The notes beneath the pieces are model-generated. The model saw nothing but the letters and a program-made list of their open reading frames with translations, was not told the DNA's origin and searched no databases. Of a stretch of 64,000 nt of DNA, positions 1 through 8,677 are shown piece by piece. Every line of letters begins with the position of its first letter. Position 1 is the first letter of the stretch. The stretch is from Rhizophagus prolifer (Eukaryota; Glomeromycota; Glomeromycetes; Glomerales; Glomeraceae), in assembly GCA_019425655.1 (NCBI GenBank), contig NQWY01033933.1:1-64000 (forward strand), given 5' to 3'. A program made the position numbers and the translations under genes.

Positions 1-219
1 GGTCAGTTGCCACTGCTGTAATTTTATCACCATCTTTGAGATCACCTGGATTTGGTACTGTCCATTTACCATCAGGGCCTGCAACAACTGTTGCTGTACT
101 GCCATCCGGGAAAGTCACCTTCACTGTTGAACCTGGTTCTGCCGTACCTGTGACAGGATTACTTGCATTGATCGGATCAATCACTGGTGCATTTGGTGCT
201 GTGGTATCTACCGTCACCA
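1..219. repeat. Bap Ig-like module repeat, copy 1
   Basis: This stretch is nearly identical to 449-667, with only a handful of substitutions. It encodes, on the minus strand, the module containing [20 protein letters not shown] and [20 protein letters not shown]. The copy may begin left of the window. Near-identical modules of this kind are a usual cause of recombination and misassembly in bap genes. Confidence 0.85.
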
Positions 220-448
220 CCGCATTTGTTGTTCCCACATTATCTGCAGGATCGGTTGCAGTCACAGTGATCGTATGTGGACCATCTGTCAATGTAGGAA
301 GCGTATTGTCTGCAAGCGTCCAGGTACCATTACCATTGTTCGTCGCTGGATAGTTCACACCATCGACAGTCACTACAACTTTCGCAGTTGGATCGTGGTG
401 CAACTGCATCTACAGTACCAGTTGAAGGATTTGATGGGTTGCCTGCAG

Positions 449-667
449 GGTCAGTTGCCACTGCTGTAATTTTATCACCATCTTTGAGATCACCTGGATT
501 TGGTACTGTCCATTTACCATCAGGGCCTGCAACAACTGTTGCTGTACTGCCATCCGGGAAAGTTACCTTCACTGTTGAACCTGGTTCTGCCGTACCTGTG
601 ACAGGATTACTTGCATTGATCGGATCAATCATTGGTGCATCTGGTGCTGTAGTATCTACTGTATAAG
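449..667. repeat. Bap Ig-like module repeat, copy 2
   Basis: This is the second copy of the module at 1-219. The offset between the copies is 448 bases, which is not a multiple of three. That agrees with the frame break seen near 397 between them. A second, different module lies between the two copies. Confidence 0.85.
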
Positions 668-1701
668 ATTTTGACTCATTGATATTGCTACTATTACCCG
701 CTGCATCAGTAAATGTAACTTTTGCATCAATCGTTTTGTCGCTATCTGCAGTTAATCCACTGCCTGGTACAACTGCACTCCATGTACCTGCTACTTTATC
801 GATAATTGCAGTATATGTTACCCCGTTAACAACTACTGTAACGACTGTATTAACTGCATCTGCTGGGATATTCTTTAAGCTGCCTGTAATTGTAATATTA
901 CCAGCAGCCTCTGTTCCATTAATAACATTATCAGAAGTAATAGGATCAACTGAGAAAGTAACGCCATTTGTGTTTGGAGGCGTAGTATCTGAAGGTGTTG
1001 AAGAGTCATTGCTACTATTTGATGCAGCAGCAATAATACCACCAGCAACCAAAGGTATCGCTGCTAACAACCATGGGTTCAAGCCAGCATCGTGATAAAG
1101 TAATGGTTGAATTGAAGAAATAGGCTGATAAATAACATCAGATACTAATCCTTGTGGAGCTTCTGCTGGCAATGCTGCTGGTAAATCTTCACCTAAAAGT
1201 GCTTGCGGTGCCATTTAAATTTTGCCCAAATCAACTGTCCATTTTGGTCTTGAAAAACAAGACTATTATCCGCAGGTTCAGCTGTACCACTGAAGAAACC
1301 TTCAATAACAATAGTTTCGCCATTTTTAAGACGAATTACTGCATTGGTACCCTCCCTATTCGAAGCTTCTGAGAGTTTGGCTGAAGTCCCTTTTATTGTT
1401 GACAAGGTATCATGACTTTCCTTGGCAATAATTTGTATTTCAGGCATATCTATATTCCTTTTATATTATTGATTTGAATGATTTTATGTATATTTTTTTA
1501 CTTAATGCTTTTGAGTTTTTGACCTACAACTTAAAAACATTAAGTAATGTGATCATTTTTACATTAACCACTTTAAAATAAAAAAAACAAATACTAAAGT
1601 CCTCAAAGAAAAAAAAGTAATTAATACAAATTTTATATAAATAAAATTCTCGTTCTTATTCTTATAATTCTAAATAAACATAAATTAAATGTTTTATATA
1701 T

Positions 1702-2175
1702 GGTACCTTTAAAGGTGCGATTGACCCTAAAACAGAAACATTCCGTGAGTTTCCAGAATACGTTAAAAAAGAGCTAGAACAACACAAAGACAAAAAAATT
1801 GCGATGTTCTGTACTGGCGGTATTCGTTGTGAGAAATCAACATCTTTACTTCTTCAAGAAGGATTTACAGAAGTTTACCACTTAAAAGGCGGTATTCTTA
1901 AATACTTAGAAGAAACTCCAGCAGATGAAAGCCTTTGGGAAGGTGAATGTTTCGTATTTGATGGACGTACCGCTGTAACTCATGGTGTTGAAGAAGGTGC
2001 AAACATTAAATGTCATGCTTGTGGTTGGCCTTTAACTCCAGAAGAGTCTGCTCTACCAAGCTATGAACATGGTGTTTCATGCGTGTATTGCATCGACAAA
2101 ACAACTGAAAAACAAAAAGCTGGTTTCCGTATGCGCCAATCACAAATTGCCGCAGCTAAACGCAAACGCTTATAA
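1702..2175 (+). pseudogene. trhO: 3' fragment of TrhO, rhodanese-type tRNA U34 hydroxylase
   Basis: TrhO hydroxylates uridine 34 of several tRNAs in the cytoplasm. What remains is the second half: from [17 protein letters not shown] through the rhodanese active-site loop [11 protein letters not shown], then a C-terminal cysteine-rich part ([12 protein letters not shown]). Family members are about 300 residues or longer; here only about 158 codons match. The frame is open from 1684 without a plausible start or ribosome site, and the first in-frame ATG (1804) lies inside the rhodanese fold just before the catalytic cysteine. The family-like sequence begins abruptly at about 1702, directly after AT-rich DNA belonging to the bap upstream region. 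This looks like a deletion or a misjoin. A terminator follows. Confidence 0.8.
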
Positions 2176-2184
2176 TCTTTAATT

Positions 2185-2222
2185 AAAAGGCATTTGGTTT
2201 TCTAAATGCCTTTTCTTTTTTA
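2185..2222 (+). terminator. Rho-independent terminator after trhO fragment
   Basis: Arms AAAAGGCATTT (2185-2195) and AAATGCCTTTT (2204-2214) form an 11-bp stem, followed by a T-rich tail. It would end transcripts from trhO. Confidence 0.85.
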
Positions 2223-2394
2223 TTACCACCCTTTCTAAAAAATCATTCACTCAAAGATTCTTCTAAAAGCTTCAATATCAATCTCTATAAAATAATAAAA
2301 TCATATTATTCAATAGCTTAATTCAGACTATGAAATAAAGACCAAAACCCTTAGATAGACGAATTCATTCCTAAAGAATTAAAAAGGCCTAAAC

Positions 2395-2420
2395 ATAAAA
2401 AACGCCCTAGAAAGGACGTT
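2395..2420 (-). terminator. Rho-independent terminator of the ygfB-like operon
   Basis: Read on the minus strand, arms AACGTCC and GGGCGTT pair (one G-T wobble) and are followed by six T. It lies 23 bases past the stop of the minus-strand gene at 2443. Confidence 0.75.
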
Positions 2421-2442
2421 ATTTATTATTTCTTCTAATAAA

Positions 2443-2967
2443 TTAATTTGGAGTGTGATACATCAAATATAATTCATTCAAATTATCTGGAATTTCTTCT
2501 GCCAGTTCATCCATTAACTGTCCATTGCGACGGAAAGATTCCATCTGTGGATCTTCTTCATCAATTCCGCTAAAAACCATGATCGGTAAAGTTAAATCAA
2601 CCAATTGTTCTTCATACTCAGGAGCAAACCATGCTTCTTCGTTTAAGAACATTGCGTCAACAAAACCAACACTCCAATCGCCTAGACTTGACTCAACATC
2701 CGCTTCCTCAACTTCAAATGGAAATTCAATTCCATTTTCATTTGCTAAATCTTGACGAATCGACTCTAACCAAAGTTTGATTTGCTGAATGATCTCTGCA
2801 GGAACCTTTTTATGGTTACTATCAAATAATTCATCTAACCAACGGTCAAATTGAGGACCTACTGCAATTGCACACAAAAAACCATGAGTTGCAGCAAAGT
2901 CTAGACCATACTCATTGTGGTCTCCATCTAGATATTCACTTAACTGGTCTAAATCTAATGCACTCAT
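2443..2967 (-). CDS. UPF0149 (YgfB/YecA) family protein
   Basis: This is a 174-residue acidic protein of the YgfB/YecA family. The ATG at 2967 is chosen because an AGGT ribosome site lies just upstream and the product then begins MSALDLDQLSEYLDG; the longer frame to 3009 has no such signal. It shows the family pattern of a helical N-terminal half (ATHGFLCAIAVGP), a central GDWSVGFVDAMFL motif and an acidic C-terminal half. Some family members in other bacteria act as regulators, but I would not assign that here. It probably shares a transcript with the small gene at 3203, 62 bases upstream, and ends at the terminator near 2400. Confidence 0.8.
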   Translation of the reverse strand: MSALDLDQLSEYLDGDHNEYGLDFAATHGFLCAIAVGPQFDRWLDELFDSNHKKVPAEIIQQIKLWLESIRQDLANENGIEFPFEVEEADVESSLGDWSVGFVDAMFLNEEAWFAPEYEEQLVDLTLPIMVFSGIDEEDPQMESFRRNGQLMDELAEEIPDNLNELYLMYHTPN

Positions 2968-3029
2968 TGTGTTACCTGACTTTAAAAGAAATTGACGATA
3001 GCATAGCACTTAAGCCGACGATGCCCTAT

Positions 3030-3203
3030 TTAGTTTTGGAAATCTTTTAACTCACGCTCTAAACGACGCTGTGCCAATAGATCATCAATTAATCTACGTT
3101 TTTCCAACGATTCTTTTGCACTGATTTTGCCTGATGACTCATCAAAACCGACATCATCATCATCGCCGTAGTTATCATCTAGTTCAAAATCTGTAGAAGA
3201 CAC
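3030..3203 (-). CDS. PA3496-family small protein (57 residues)
   Basis: This short gene starts with GTG at 3203, eight or so bases after GAGGT, and ends at TAA (3030-3032). The product has an acidic first third (ELDDNYGDDDDVGFDE) and a charged helical second half (KESLEKRRLIDDLLAQRRLE) ending KDFQN. That layout matches the PA3496 family, described as putative envelope integrity proteins. The function is not established. It precedes the YgfB-like gene on the same strand. The reading frame, start signal and composition make it a convincing gene despite its size. Confidence 0.75.
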   Translation of the reverse strand: MSSTDFELDDNYGDDDDVGFDESSGKISAKESLEKRRLIDDLLAQRRLERELKDFQN

Positions 3204-3561
3204 TAAAACTACCTCATAATGAAAAAATGTGAATGGGTCTAGCCGCTATTTATCTTTCTTACTTTTCCTTGTCAAGTTTTATTTATATTTTTTTCATTTA
3301 ATTGCTCATTTGTACTGTTTTTCACCCAAAAAATTGTGTATTTATAAAACACCATAATCTTTCGATAAGCGAAGATTTATACAAATTTTTCTACGATTTA
3401 AACTTGAAAAAAATGATTTTAGCCCAATATTCAAAAAATAGTCGTGAATTCAAAGATATTTTTTATTTAACGGTCATCGATCAAAGCCAAAACATTTCAA
3501 GCAAATTGTGCTATCATGCACGGTTTTTCACTGCCACAGATTCAACAAAGAGTAAGCAAAG
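3204..3561 (+). promoter_or_regulatory. Intergenic region with rpoD promoter
   Basis: This 358-base AT-rich gap separates the divergent PA3496-like gene and rpoD. The best promoter signal for rpoD is an extended -10 element, TG-C-TATCAT, with TATCAT at 3512-3517 and no convincing -35. An open frame at 3302-3565 crosses it but has no ribosome site or family resemblance. I see no RNA gene or repeat. Confidence 0.4.
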
Positions 3562-5393
3562 ATGAGCGATATGCATTCCCCTACTTCTCAAGTAGCGGCT
3601 CTGATTAGCCGAGGCAAAGAACAAGGTTACTTAACTTACGCTGAGGTTAACGATCATCTGCCGGACTCGATTACTGAAAGCGAACAGATTGAAGACATTA
3701 TTCAGATGCTTCAAGACGTTGGTATTCCTGTACACGAGCGTGCACCTGAATCTGACGATACTATGTTCGGTGAGTCAACTGACACAGCAGATGAAGTTGC
3801 TGAAGAAGAAGCTGCTGCCGTACTTGCATCGGTTGAAAATGAGCCTGGACGTACGACAGACCCTGTACGTATGTACATGCGTGAAATGGGTACAGTAGAA
3901 CTATTAACCCGTGAAGGTGAAATCAGCATTGCCAAACGTATTGAAGAAGGGATTCGTGATGTCCTGAATTCAATTGCTTACTGGCCAAATGCGGTTGAAG
4001 TTGTATTAAAAGAATATAATGATTTTTTAACTGGCGAACGTCGTCTTGCAGATATTTTATCTGGTTACCTCGATCCTGAAACTGATGAAGATATTCCTGA
4101 AGTTTTGGAAGACGTTGAGGAACTTGAGGAAGAAGACGAATCATCTTCAAAATCAACAAAAGAAGTTAAGCTTCAGGTCCTGACCCAGAAGTTGCAAAAG
4201 TTCGTTTTACTGAATTAGAAGCAGCATGGACTCAAACAAAAGCTATTATTGAAAAACATGGCCGTAATAGCCGTGAAGCAAATGAAGCACTTGAGTCTTT
4301 GGCAACTGTATTCATGATGTTTAAATTTACTCCACGTTTATTTGACATCATTTCAGAAATGATTCGTGGAACTCACGAACAAATCCGTGCTAATGAACGT
4401 GAAATTATGCGTTATGCAGTACGTCGTGGTCGTATGGATCGTACTCAATTCCGTACATCTTTCCCAAAACAAGAATCTAATCCAGCTTGGTTAGATGAAC
4501 AAATTGCTAAAGCTCCTGCTGAAATTAAGGCGCATTTAGAAAAAGTTCGTCCAGATGTTCTAGCATTCCAGCAAAAGATTGCAGATATTGAGAAAGAACT
4601 TAATTTAAGCGTTGCTGAAATTAAAGATATTTCTAAACGTATGGCGATTGGTGAAGCCAAAGCTCGTCGTGCTAAAAAAGAAATGGTAGAAGCTAACCTT
4701 CGTTTGGTAATTTCGATTGCGAAGAAATACACCAACCGTGGTTTACAATTCCTTGACTTGATTCAAGAAGGGAACATTGGCTTGATGAAAGCTGTAGACA
4801 AGTTTGAATACCGTCGCGGTTATAAATTCTCGACTTATGCAACTTGGTGGATTCGTCAGGCGATTACCCGTTCTATCGCAGACCAAGCACGTACAATTCG
4901 TATTCCTGTACATATGATTGAAACGATTAACAAGATTAACCGTGTTTCTCGTCAGTTATTGCAGGAAATGGGCCGTGAACCTACTCCAGAAGAGTTAGGT
5001 GAACGTTTGGAAATGGATGAAGTTAAAGTTCGTAAGGTTCTTAAAATTGCTAAAGAACCTATTTCAATGGAAACTCCAATTGGTGATGATGAAGATTCGC
5101 ATCTTGGGGACTTTATTGAAGACCAGAACATCACTTCTCCAATTGATGCTGCGACTTCAGAAGGCTTAAAAGAAGCAACTCGTGAAGTTCTAGAAAACTT
5201 AACTGAACGTGAAGCTAAAGTATTGAAAATGCGTTTTGGTATCGATATGCCAACTGACCATACTTTAGAAGAAGTTGGTAAACAGTTTGATGTAACGCGT
5301 GAACGTATTCGTCAAATCGAGGCGAAAGCATTACGTAAATTACGTCACCCTTCTCGTTCTGAACACTTGCGTTCTTTCTTAGAGAATGACTAA
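3562..5393 (+). CDS. rpoD: RNA polymerase primary sigma factor RpoD, interrupted by a one-base frame break
   Basis: RpoD directs RNA polymerase to housekeeping promoters. Region 1.1 (from [18 protein letters not shown]) and region 1.2 ([19 protein letters not shown]) lie in the first frame. The acidic linker [18 protein letters not shown] then reaches about 4171, where the frame shifts and continues as [19 protein letters not shown]. Region 2 ([40 protein letters not shown]), region 3 ([13 protein letters not shown]) and region 4 ([20 protein letters not shown]) follow intact to the end, HLRSFLEND. One base appears to be missing between 4171 and 4173. The gene is essential, so a sequencing or assembly error is the likeliest explanation. 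A hairpin follows the stop. Confidence 0.95.
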
Positions 5394-5447
5394 GTTCTGA
5401 AATCTTGAAATTTCGGCACTAGTCCCCATTTAATAGAAAGAGCTACA

Positions 5448-5471
5448 AACGCCTGCGATGATGCAGGCGTT
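5448..5471 (+). terminator. Hairpin between rpoD and ybeD
   Basis: Arms AACGCCTGC (5448-5456) and GCAGGCGTT (5463-5471) form a perfect 9-bp stem with a 6-base loop. The T run afterwards is short, so termination would be weak. It ends 19 bases before the ybeD start and could instead act as an RNA-processing or attenuation element. Confidence 0.5.
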
Positions 5472-5490
5472 TCACATGATGAGGTTACTT

Positions 5491-5778
5491 ATGTTAGACC
5501 GCACTCCATCTCGCGAACTCCGTGAAGACCTTTGGGTATTTCCAATGGATTATCCAATTAAACTGATTGGCGATGCGGGTGAAGAATTACGTATAGCTGT
5601 AGTTGATATTCTAGTGAAACATTTTCCTGACTTTGACCAATCAACGTTAAAAGTACAAGAATCTCGTACAGGCAAATACCATTCATTAACCGCACAATTA
5701 CGTTTTGATGAATTGGAACAAGTTCATGCTTTGTATGCAGACTTGGCTGCTTGCCCGCAGATCAGAACTGCACTTTAA
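5491..5778 (+). CDS. ybeD: YbeD/UPF0250 (DUF493) protein
   Basis: This is a 95-residue protein of the DUF493 family, a small ACT-like fold. The ATG at 5491 is preceded by GAGG at a good distance; the upstream in-frame ATGs fall in the hairpin and lack a ribosome site. Recognisable stretches are WVFPMDYPIKLIGDAGEELR and VQESRTGKYHSLTAQLRF. The biochemical role is unknown. It sits directly before lipB, an arrangement common in gammaproteobacteria that has led to a suspected link with lipoate metabolism. A strong terminator separates the two here, so lipB probably has its own promoter. Confidence 0.85.
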   Translation: MLDRTPSRELREDLWVFPMDYPIKLIGDAGEELRIAVVDILVKHFPDFDQSTLKVQESRTGKYHSLTAQLRFDELEQVHALYADLAACPQIRTAL

Positions 5779-5785
5779 TTTTAAG

Positions 5786-5818
5786 ATGCCATGACAAATT
5801 TCGTGTCATGGCATTTTT
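5786..5818 (+). terminator. Rho-independent terminator after ybeD
   Basis: Arms ATGCCATGACA (5786-5796) and TGTCATGGCAT (5804-5814) form an 11-bp stem followed by a T run. Confidence 0.9.
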
Positions 5819-5959
5819 ATTTCTATCAAGCTTATTATAAATAATTACAAATATTTAGAATCGTTTAAGCAAAATACTTTAAACTCATCAAGAGCATATT
5901 TTCACAACCTAAAAGTGAAGTTGCTCTTCTGTTAAGTACATCGCACAGGAAAATGTTTA

Positions 5960-6613
5960 ATGAGCCTTGATAAACCCACTTTGATTATTCGTCAGTGGAA
6001 CGATTTACAAGATTATCAAAGCAAATTCGAATTGATGAAAAACCTGACCAATCAACGTGATGAAAATACACCCGACGAGCTGTGGTTACTCCAGCATCAC
6101 GAAGTTCTAACTCAAGGTCAGGCAGGAAAACCTGAGCATATTCTAATTCCATCTAATATTCCTGTGGTTCAAACTGACCGTGGTGGGCAAGTGACATGGC
6201 ATGGGCCTGGTCAACTCGTTGCTTACTTCATGTTTGATCTTAATCGTCTGAAGTGGAATGTGCGTACATTAGTCAGTTTTGCTGAACAATTTATGATAGA
6301 TGTTTTAAAGAAATATAATATTGAAGCATACGCAAAACCTGATGCTCCAGGTGTATATGTAAATGACAGAAAAATAGGTTCCTTAGGTTTCAAAATTCGT
6401 CGTGGACGCAGTTATCATGGTCTAGCCTTAAACCTAGACTGCGCATTAACTGGTTTTCAAACCATTAACCCATGTGGTTATGCAGGTTTAGAAATGGTTC
6501 GCATACAAGATTTGGTGACTCCATATCCATCATTTGAACAACTTTGTCAGGACTTTATTGAGTATATTAAGACATCTGGTCACTTTAATGACCTTGAAGT
6601 CAAAATTGAATAA
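5960..6613 (+). CDS. lipB: Octanoyltransferase LipB
   Basis: LipB moves the octanoyl group from acyl carrier protein to the lipoyl domains of 2-oxo-acid dehydrogenases, the first step of lipoic acid synthesis in the cytoplasm. The 217-residue product has the signature RGGQVTWHGPGQLVAY, the catalytic lysine in GSLGFKIRRG followed by SYHGLALN, and the catalytic cysteine in INPCGYAGLEM. Length is normal for the family. AGGAAA lies before the ATG. No lipA is adjacent; ybeD is the upstream neighbour. Confidence 0.95.
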   Translation: MSLDKPTLIIRQWNDLQDYQSKFELMKNLTNQRDENTPDELWLLQHHEVLTQGQAGKPEHILIPSNIPVVQTDRGGQVTWHGPGQLVAYFMFDLNRLKWNVRTLVSFAEQFMIDVLKKYNIEAYAKPDAPGVYVNDRKIGSLGFKIRRGRSYHGLALNLDCALTGFQTINPCGYAGLEMVRIQDLVTPYPSFEQLCQDFIEYIKTSGHFNDLEVKIE

Positions 6614-6693
6614 ATGATTTTGAGATGGAATAAAAATATATTAGAGTAATTACTCTAAATTTGCTTTTGCATAATTTTAAGAAGGGATAGCAA

Positions 6694-7227
6694 GTGATTT
6701 CGACAAAAGCTGTAAAGCCCACTCTGCAACTTGCCTACGTTAAGCTCATGATGGACGTTGTTGGTCGAGGCTTAGTCATGGCAAGTCAGGTTGATAGTGA
6801 AATACAAGAGGAAGTGTCTAAGTTTCCTGTTCACTTTGTACTTTCAATGAATGTTTTCCCAAATGGACCAGCATTTTTTGCACGAGTGACAGAAAATAAA
6901 CAATTAGAACTGCTGAAAAGAGCGGAAAAAAAGCCTGATTTAACCATTACGTTTAAGCATGTGACACATGCATTTTTGGTTTTTTCATTTCAGGAAAGTA
7001 CTGCTCAAGCATTTGCAAATGACCGCATGATTGCTGATGGTGATGTATCAGCAGCAATTCGTTTAGTGCGCTGCCTAAATAAAATGGAATCTCTCATTTT
7101 ACCAAAATTGGTAGCGTCACTTGCAGTTAAAGAATATCCAACCGAACTCACCCTAAAAGAAAAATTCAACGAAGCTGCAAATATTTACTTAAAAGTAGCT
7201 AAGTCTTACTTCAAGCGGAGCGCATAA
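6694..7227 (+). CDS. SCP2-like domain protein, coupled to an iron alcohol dehydrogenase
   Basis: This is a 177-residue protein starting with GTG at 6694 after an AAGGGAT ribosome site. The middle (KKPDLTITFKHVTHAFLVFS) and the following helix (ANDRMIADGDVSAAIRLVRC) look like an SCP2-type sterol- or lipid-binding domain: a short beta sheet forming a hydrophobic tunnel. There is no signal peptide. The stop lies one base before the ATG of the alcohol dehydrogenase, so the two are translated together and may act on the same hydrophobic substrate. That link is inference; the substrate is not visible in the sequence. Confidence 0.6.
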   Translation: MISTKAVKPTLQLAYVKLMMDVVGRGLVMASQVDSEIQEEVSKFPVHFVLSMNVFPNGPAFFARVTENKQLELLKRAEKKPDLTITFKHVTHAFLVFSFQESTAQAFANDRMIADGDVSAAIRLVRCLNKMESLILPKLVASLAVKEYPTELTLKEKFNEAANIYLKVAKSYFKRSA

Positions 7228-7228
7228 C

Positions 7229-8413
7229 ATGGCTAAACCATATTACGAATTCTTTTGTCCTGTAAAAGTCATTGCCGGTAATGCTGCTTTAGAACATATT
7301 CCGTTTGAACTTGCAACTTTAGGTGCAAAGCGTCCACTTATCATTACAGATAAAGGTGTCCGTGCAAATGGCTTACTCAACCCTATTGAAGCTGCATTTA
7401 GCACGACTGATGCGGTGATTGGTCATGTTTTTGATGATGTCCCACCAGACTCAAGTCTTGAAGTAGTTCGTCTTGCTGCTGAAGCTTATCGCACAAATAA
7501 ATGTGATGCGATTATTGCTGTTGGTGGTGGCTCTGTTATTGACACCTCTAAAGCAACCAATATTTTAGTCTCAGAAGGTGGAAATGACCTTCTTCAATAT
7601 TCTGGCGCTCATAACCTACCAAAACCGTTAAAGCCATTTTTTGTGATTCCGACCACTTCAGGTACAGGTTCAGAAGTGACGATGGTTGCGGTGGTTTCCG
7701 ACACACAAAAGAATGTTAAATTGGCCTTTGCTTCTTATTACTTAATGCCACATGCTGCAATCTTAGATCCACGCATGACATTAACATTGCCGCCTCACTT
7801 AACCGCAATGACTGGTATGGATGCGTTAACACACTGTGTGGAAGCATATACATGTATGGCAGCTAATCCACTCAGCGATGCTTATGCAAGTGCAGGTATT
7901 AAAAAGATTAGTGAAAATCTATTTAACGTTTTAGAAAATCCAAATGACTCACAAGGTCGTTTAGAGCTTGCACAAGCTTCCACAATGGCAGGTATCGCAT
8001 TTTCCAATTCGATGGTGGGTCTTGTACACTCTTTAGGACATGCATTAGGTGCGGTCGCTCACCTGCCCCACGGTTTATGTATGAACCTATTCTTACCTTA
8101 TGTGCTTGAATACAACAAACAAGTAAATGGTCAGAAAATTGGTGAGTTACTATTACCTCTAGCTGGTGCAGATATTTATGCCCAAACTCCAGCAACCCAA
8201 CGTGCAGATAGAGCAATTACGACTATTTTAGCAATGCGTGATCGCTTATTTAGCCTAACCAAGTTACCACGTACCTTGCGCGAAACTGGTAAGGTTACTG
8301 AAGCTCAACTTGATGAAGTTGCTGAAAAAGCACTAAATGATGGCTCTATTATTTATAATCCTAAGGAAGCAAGCTTAAAAGACATACGCGAGATCTTACA
8401 AAAAGCTTGGTAA
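7229..8413 (+). CDS. Iron-containing alcohol dehydrogenase
   Basis: This is a 394-residue group III alcohol dehydrogenase that interconverts alcohols and aldehydes with NAD(P). The nucleotide-binding part has AIIAVGGGSVIDTSKA (about residues 93-108). The metal site appears as MDALTHCVEAYTC and HSLGHALGAVAHLPHGLCMN, supplying the aspartate and histidines. PTTSGTGSEVT is also typical. Family members include FucO, YiaY and 1,3-propanediol dehydrogenases, and the sequence alone does not fix the substrate. It is the second gene of a two-gene unit with the SCP2-like gene, and a strong terminator follows. Confidence 0.85.
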   Translation: MAKPYYEFFCPVKVIAGNAALEHIPFELATLGAKRPLIITDKGVRANGLLNPIEAAFSTTDAVIGHVFDDVPPDSSLEVVRLAAEAYRTNKCDAIIAVGGGSVIDTSKATNILVSEGGNDLLQYSGAHNLPKPLKPFFVIPTTSGTGSEVTMVAVVSDTQKNVKLAFASYYLMPHAAILDPRMTLTLPPHLTAMTGMDALTHCVEAYTCMAANPLSDAYASAGIKKISENLFNVLENPNDSQGRLELAQASTMAGIAFSNSMVGLVHSLGHALGAVAHLPHGLCMNLFLPYVLEYNKQVNGQKIGELLLPLAGADIYAQTPATQRADRAITTILAMRDRLFSLTKLPRTLRETGKVTEAQLDEVAEKALNDGSIIYNPKEASLKDIREILQKAW

Positions 8414-8443
8414 CTTAAGTTTTAGATATTTAAAGTAAAACTT

Positions 8444-8480
8444 AAAGGTCTGATTTTTATGATAAATCAGACCTTTTTTA
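8444..8480 (+). terminator. Rho-independent terminator after alcohol dehydrogenase
   Basis: Arms AAAGGTCTGATTT and AAATCAGACCTTT form a 13-bp stem followed by a T run. Confidence 0.9.
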
Positions 8481-8608
8481 TATCTATGAATTTTTATTCA
8501 TCATTTTCTTTGGAAATATGGCAAAAAATTTGCTAAAAATTCCACGAAAGTACTGACAATTTGCATCAATTTAGGATAGATTGGCGCACTTTATCTTTTA
8601 TGTAGGGG

Positions 8609-8656
8609 GGATCGTTCGTCTCAAACGATCCTTAACACCAAGCTGATCCTTGATCA
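8609..8656 (+). promoter_or_regulatory. Two leader hairpins upstream of the PuuP-like gene
   Basis: The first hairpin pairs GGATCGTT (8609-8616) with AACGATCC (8624-8631). The second pairs TGATC with GATCA around a CTT loop (8644-8656). Neither has a T run, so neither is a plain terminator. They lie in the probable 5' untranslated region, ending about 20 bases before the start codon, where they could affect translation. This is inferred from position only. Confidence 0.45.
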
Positions 8657-8677
8657 ACGATTATGAGGATAACGCCG

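Larger units (their letters stand above)
1..1447 (-). pseudogene. bap: Bap-type biofilm-associated surface protein, N-terminal part, frame-broken
   Basis: This is the 5' end of a giant repeat-rich surface adhesin that is secreted and holds cells together in biofilms; the rest lies beyond the left edge. The start at 1447 is preceded by an AAGGA ribosome site. About 80 residues resembling the BapA prefix-like domain come first, then a hydrophobic stretch ([20 protein letters not shown]), then Ig-like modules rich in Thr, Asp and Gly. The reading frame breaks twice: near 1205, where it moves from ...LIWAKF to [10 protein letters not shown], consistent with one base lost in an A run, and near 397, after ...GTVDAVAP, where [12 protein letters not shown] continues in another frame. 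Both breaks sit in short homopolymers, so sequencing error is as likely as real decay. Family identity is firm; functional state is unknown. Confidence 0.85.

Noticed and set aside
1-667. Repeats considered as a CRISPR array
   Set aside because: The repeats are about 220 bases long and code for Ig-like protein modules; there are no short regular repeats with unique spacers.
679-1095. Long open frame on the plus strand inside bap (138 codons)
   Set aside because: It is the mirror of the biased Thr/Val/Asp coding on the minus strand. The minus-strand product has recognised Bap features.
1448-1701. Insertion sequence remnant at the bap-trhO junction
   Set aside because: I found no terminal inverted repeats, no target duplication and no transposase fragment in this AT-rich stretch.
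3302-3565. Open frame of 87 codons just upstream of rpoD, overlapping its start
   Set aside because: It has no ribosome site, a low-complexity AT-driven composition and no family resemblance. It covers the probable rpoD promoter.
4160-4200. Programmed frameshifting in rpoD
   Set aside because: No slippery heptamer, no internal ribosome-like site and no downstream pseudoknot are visible, and the family is not known to use it.
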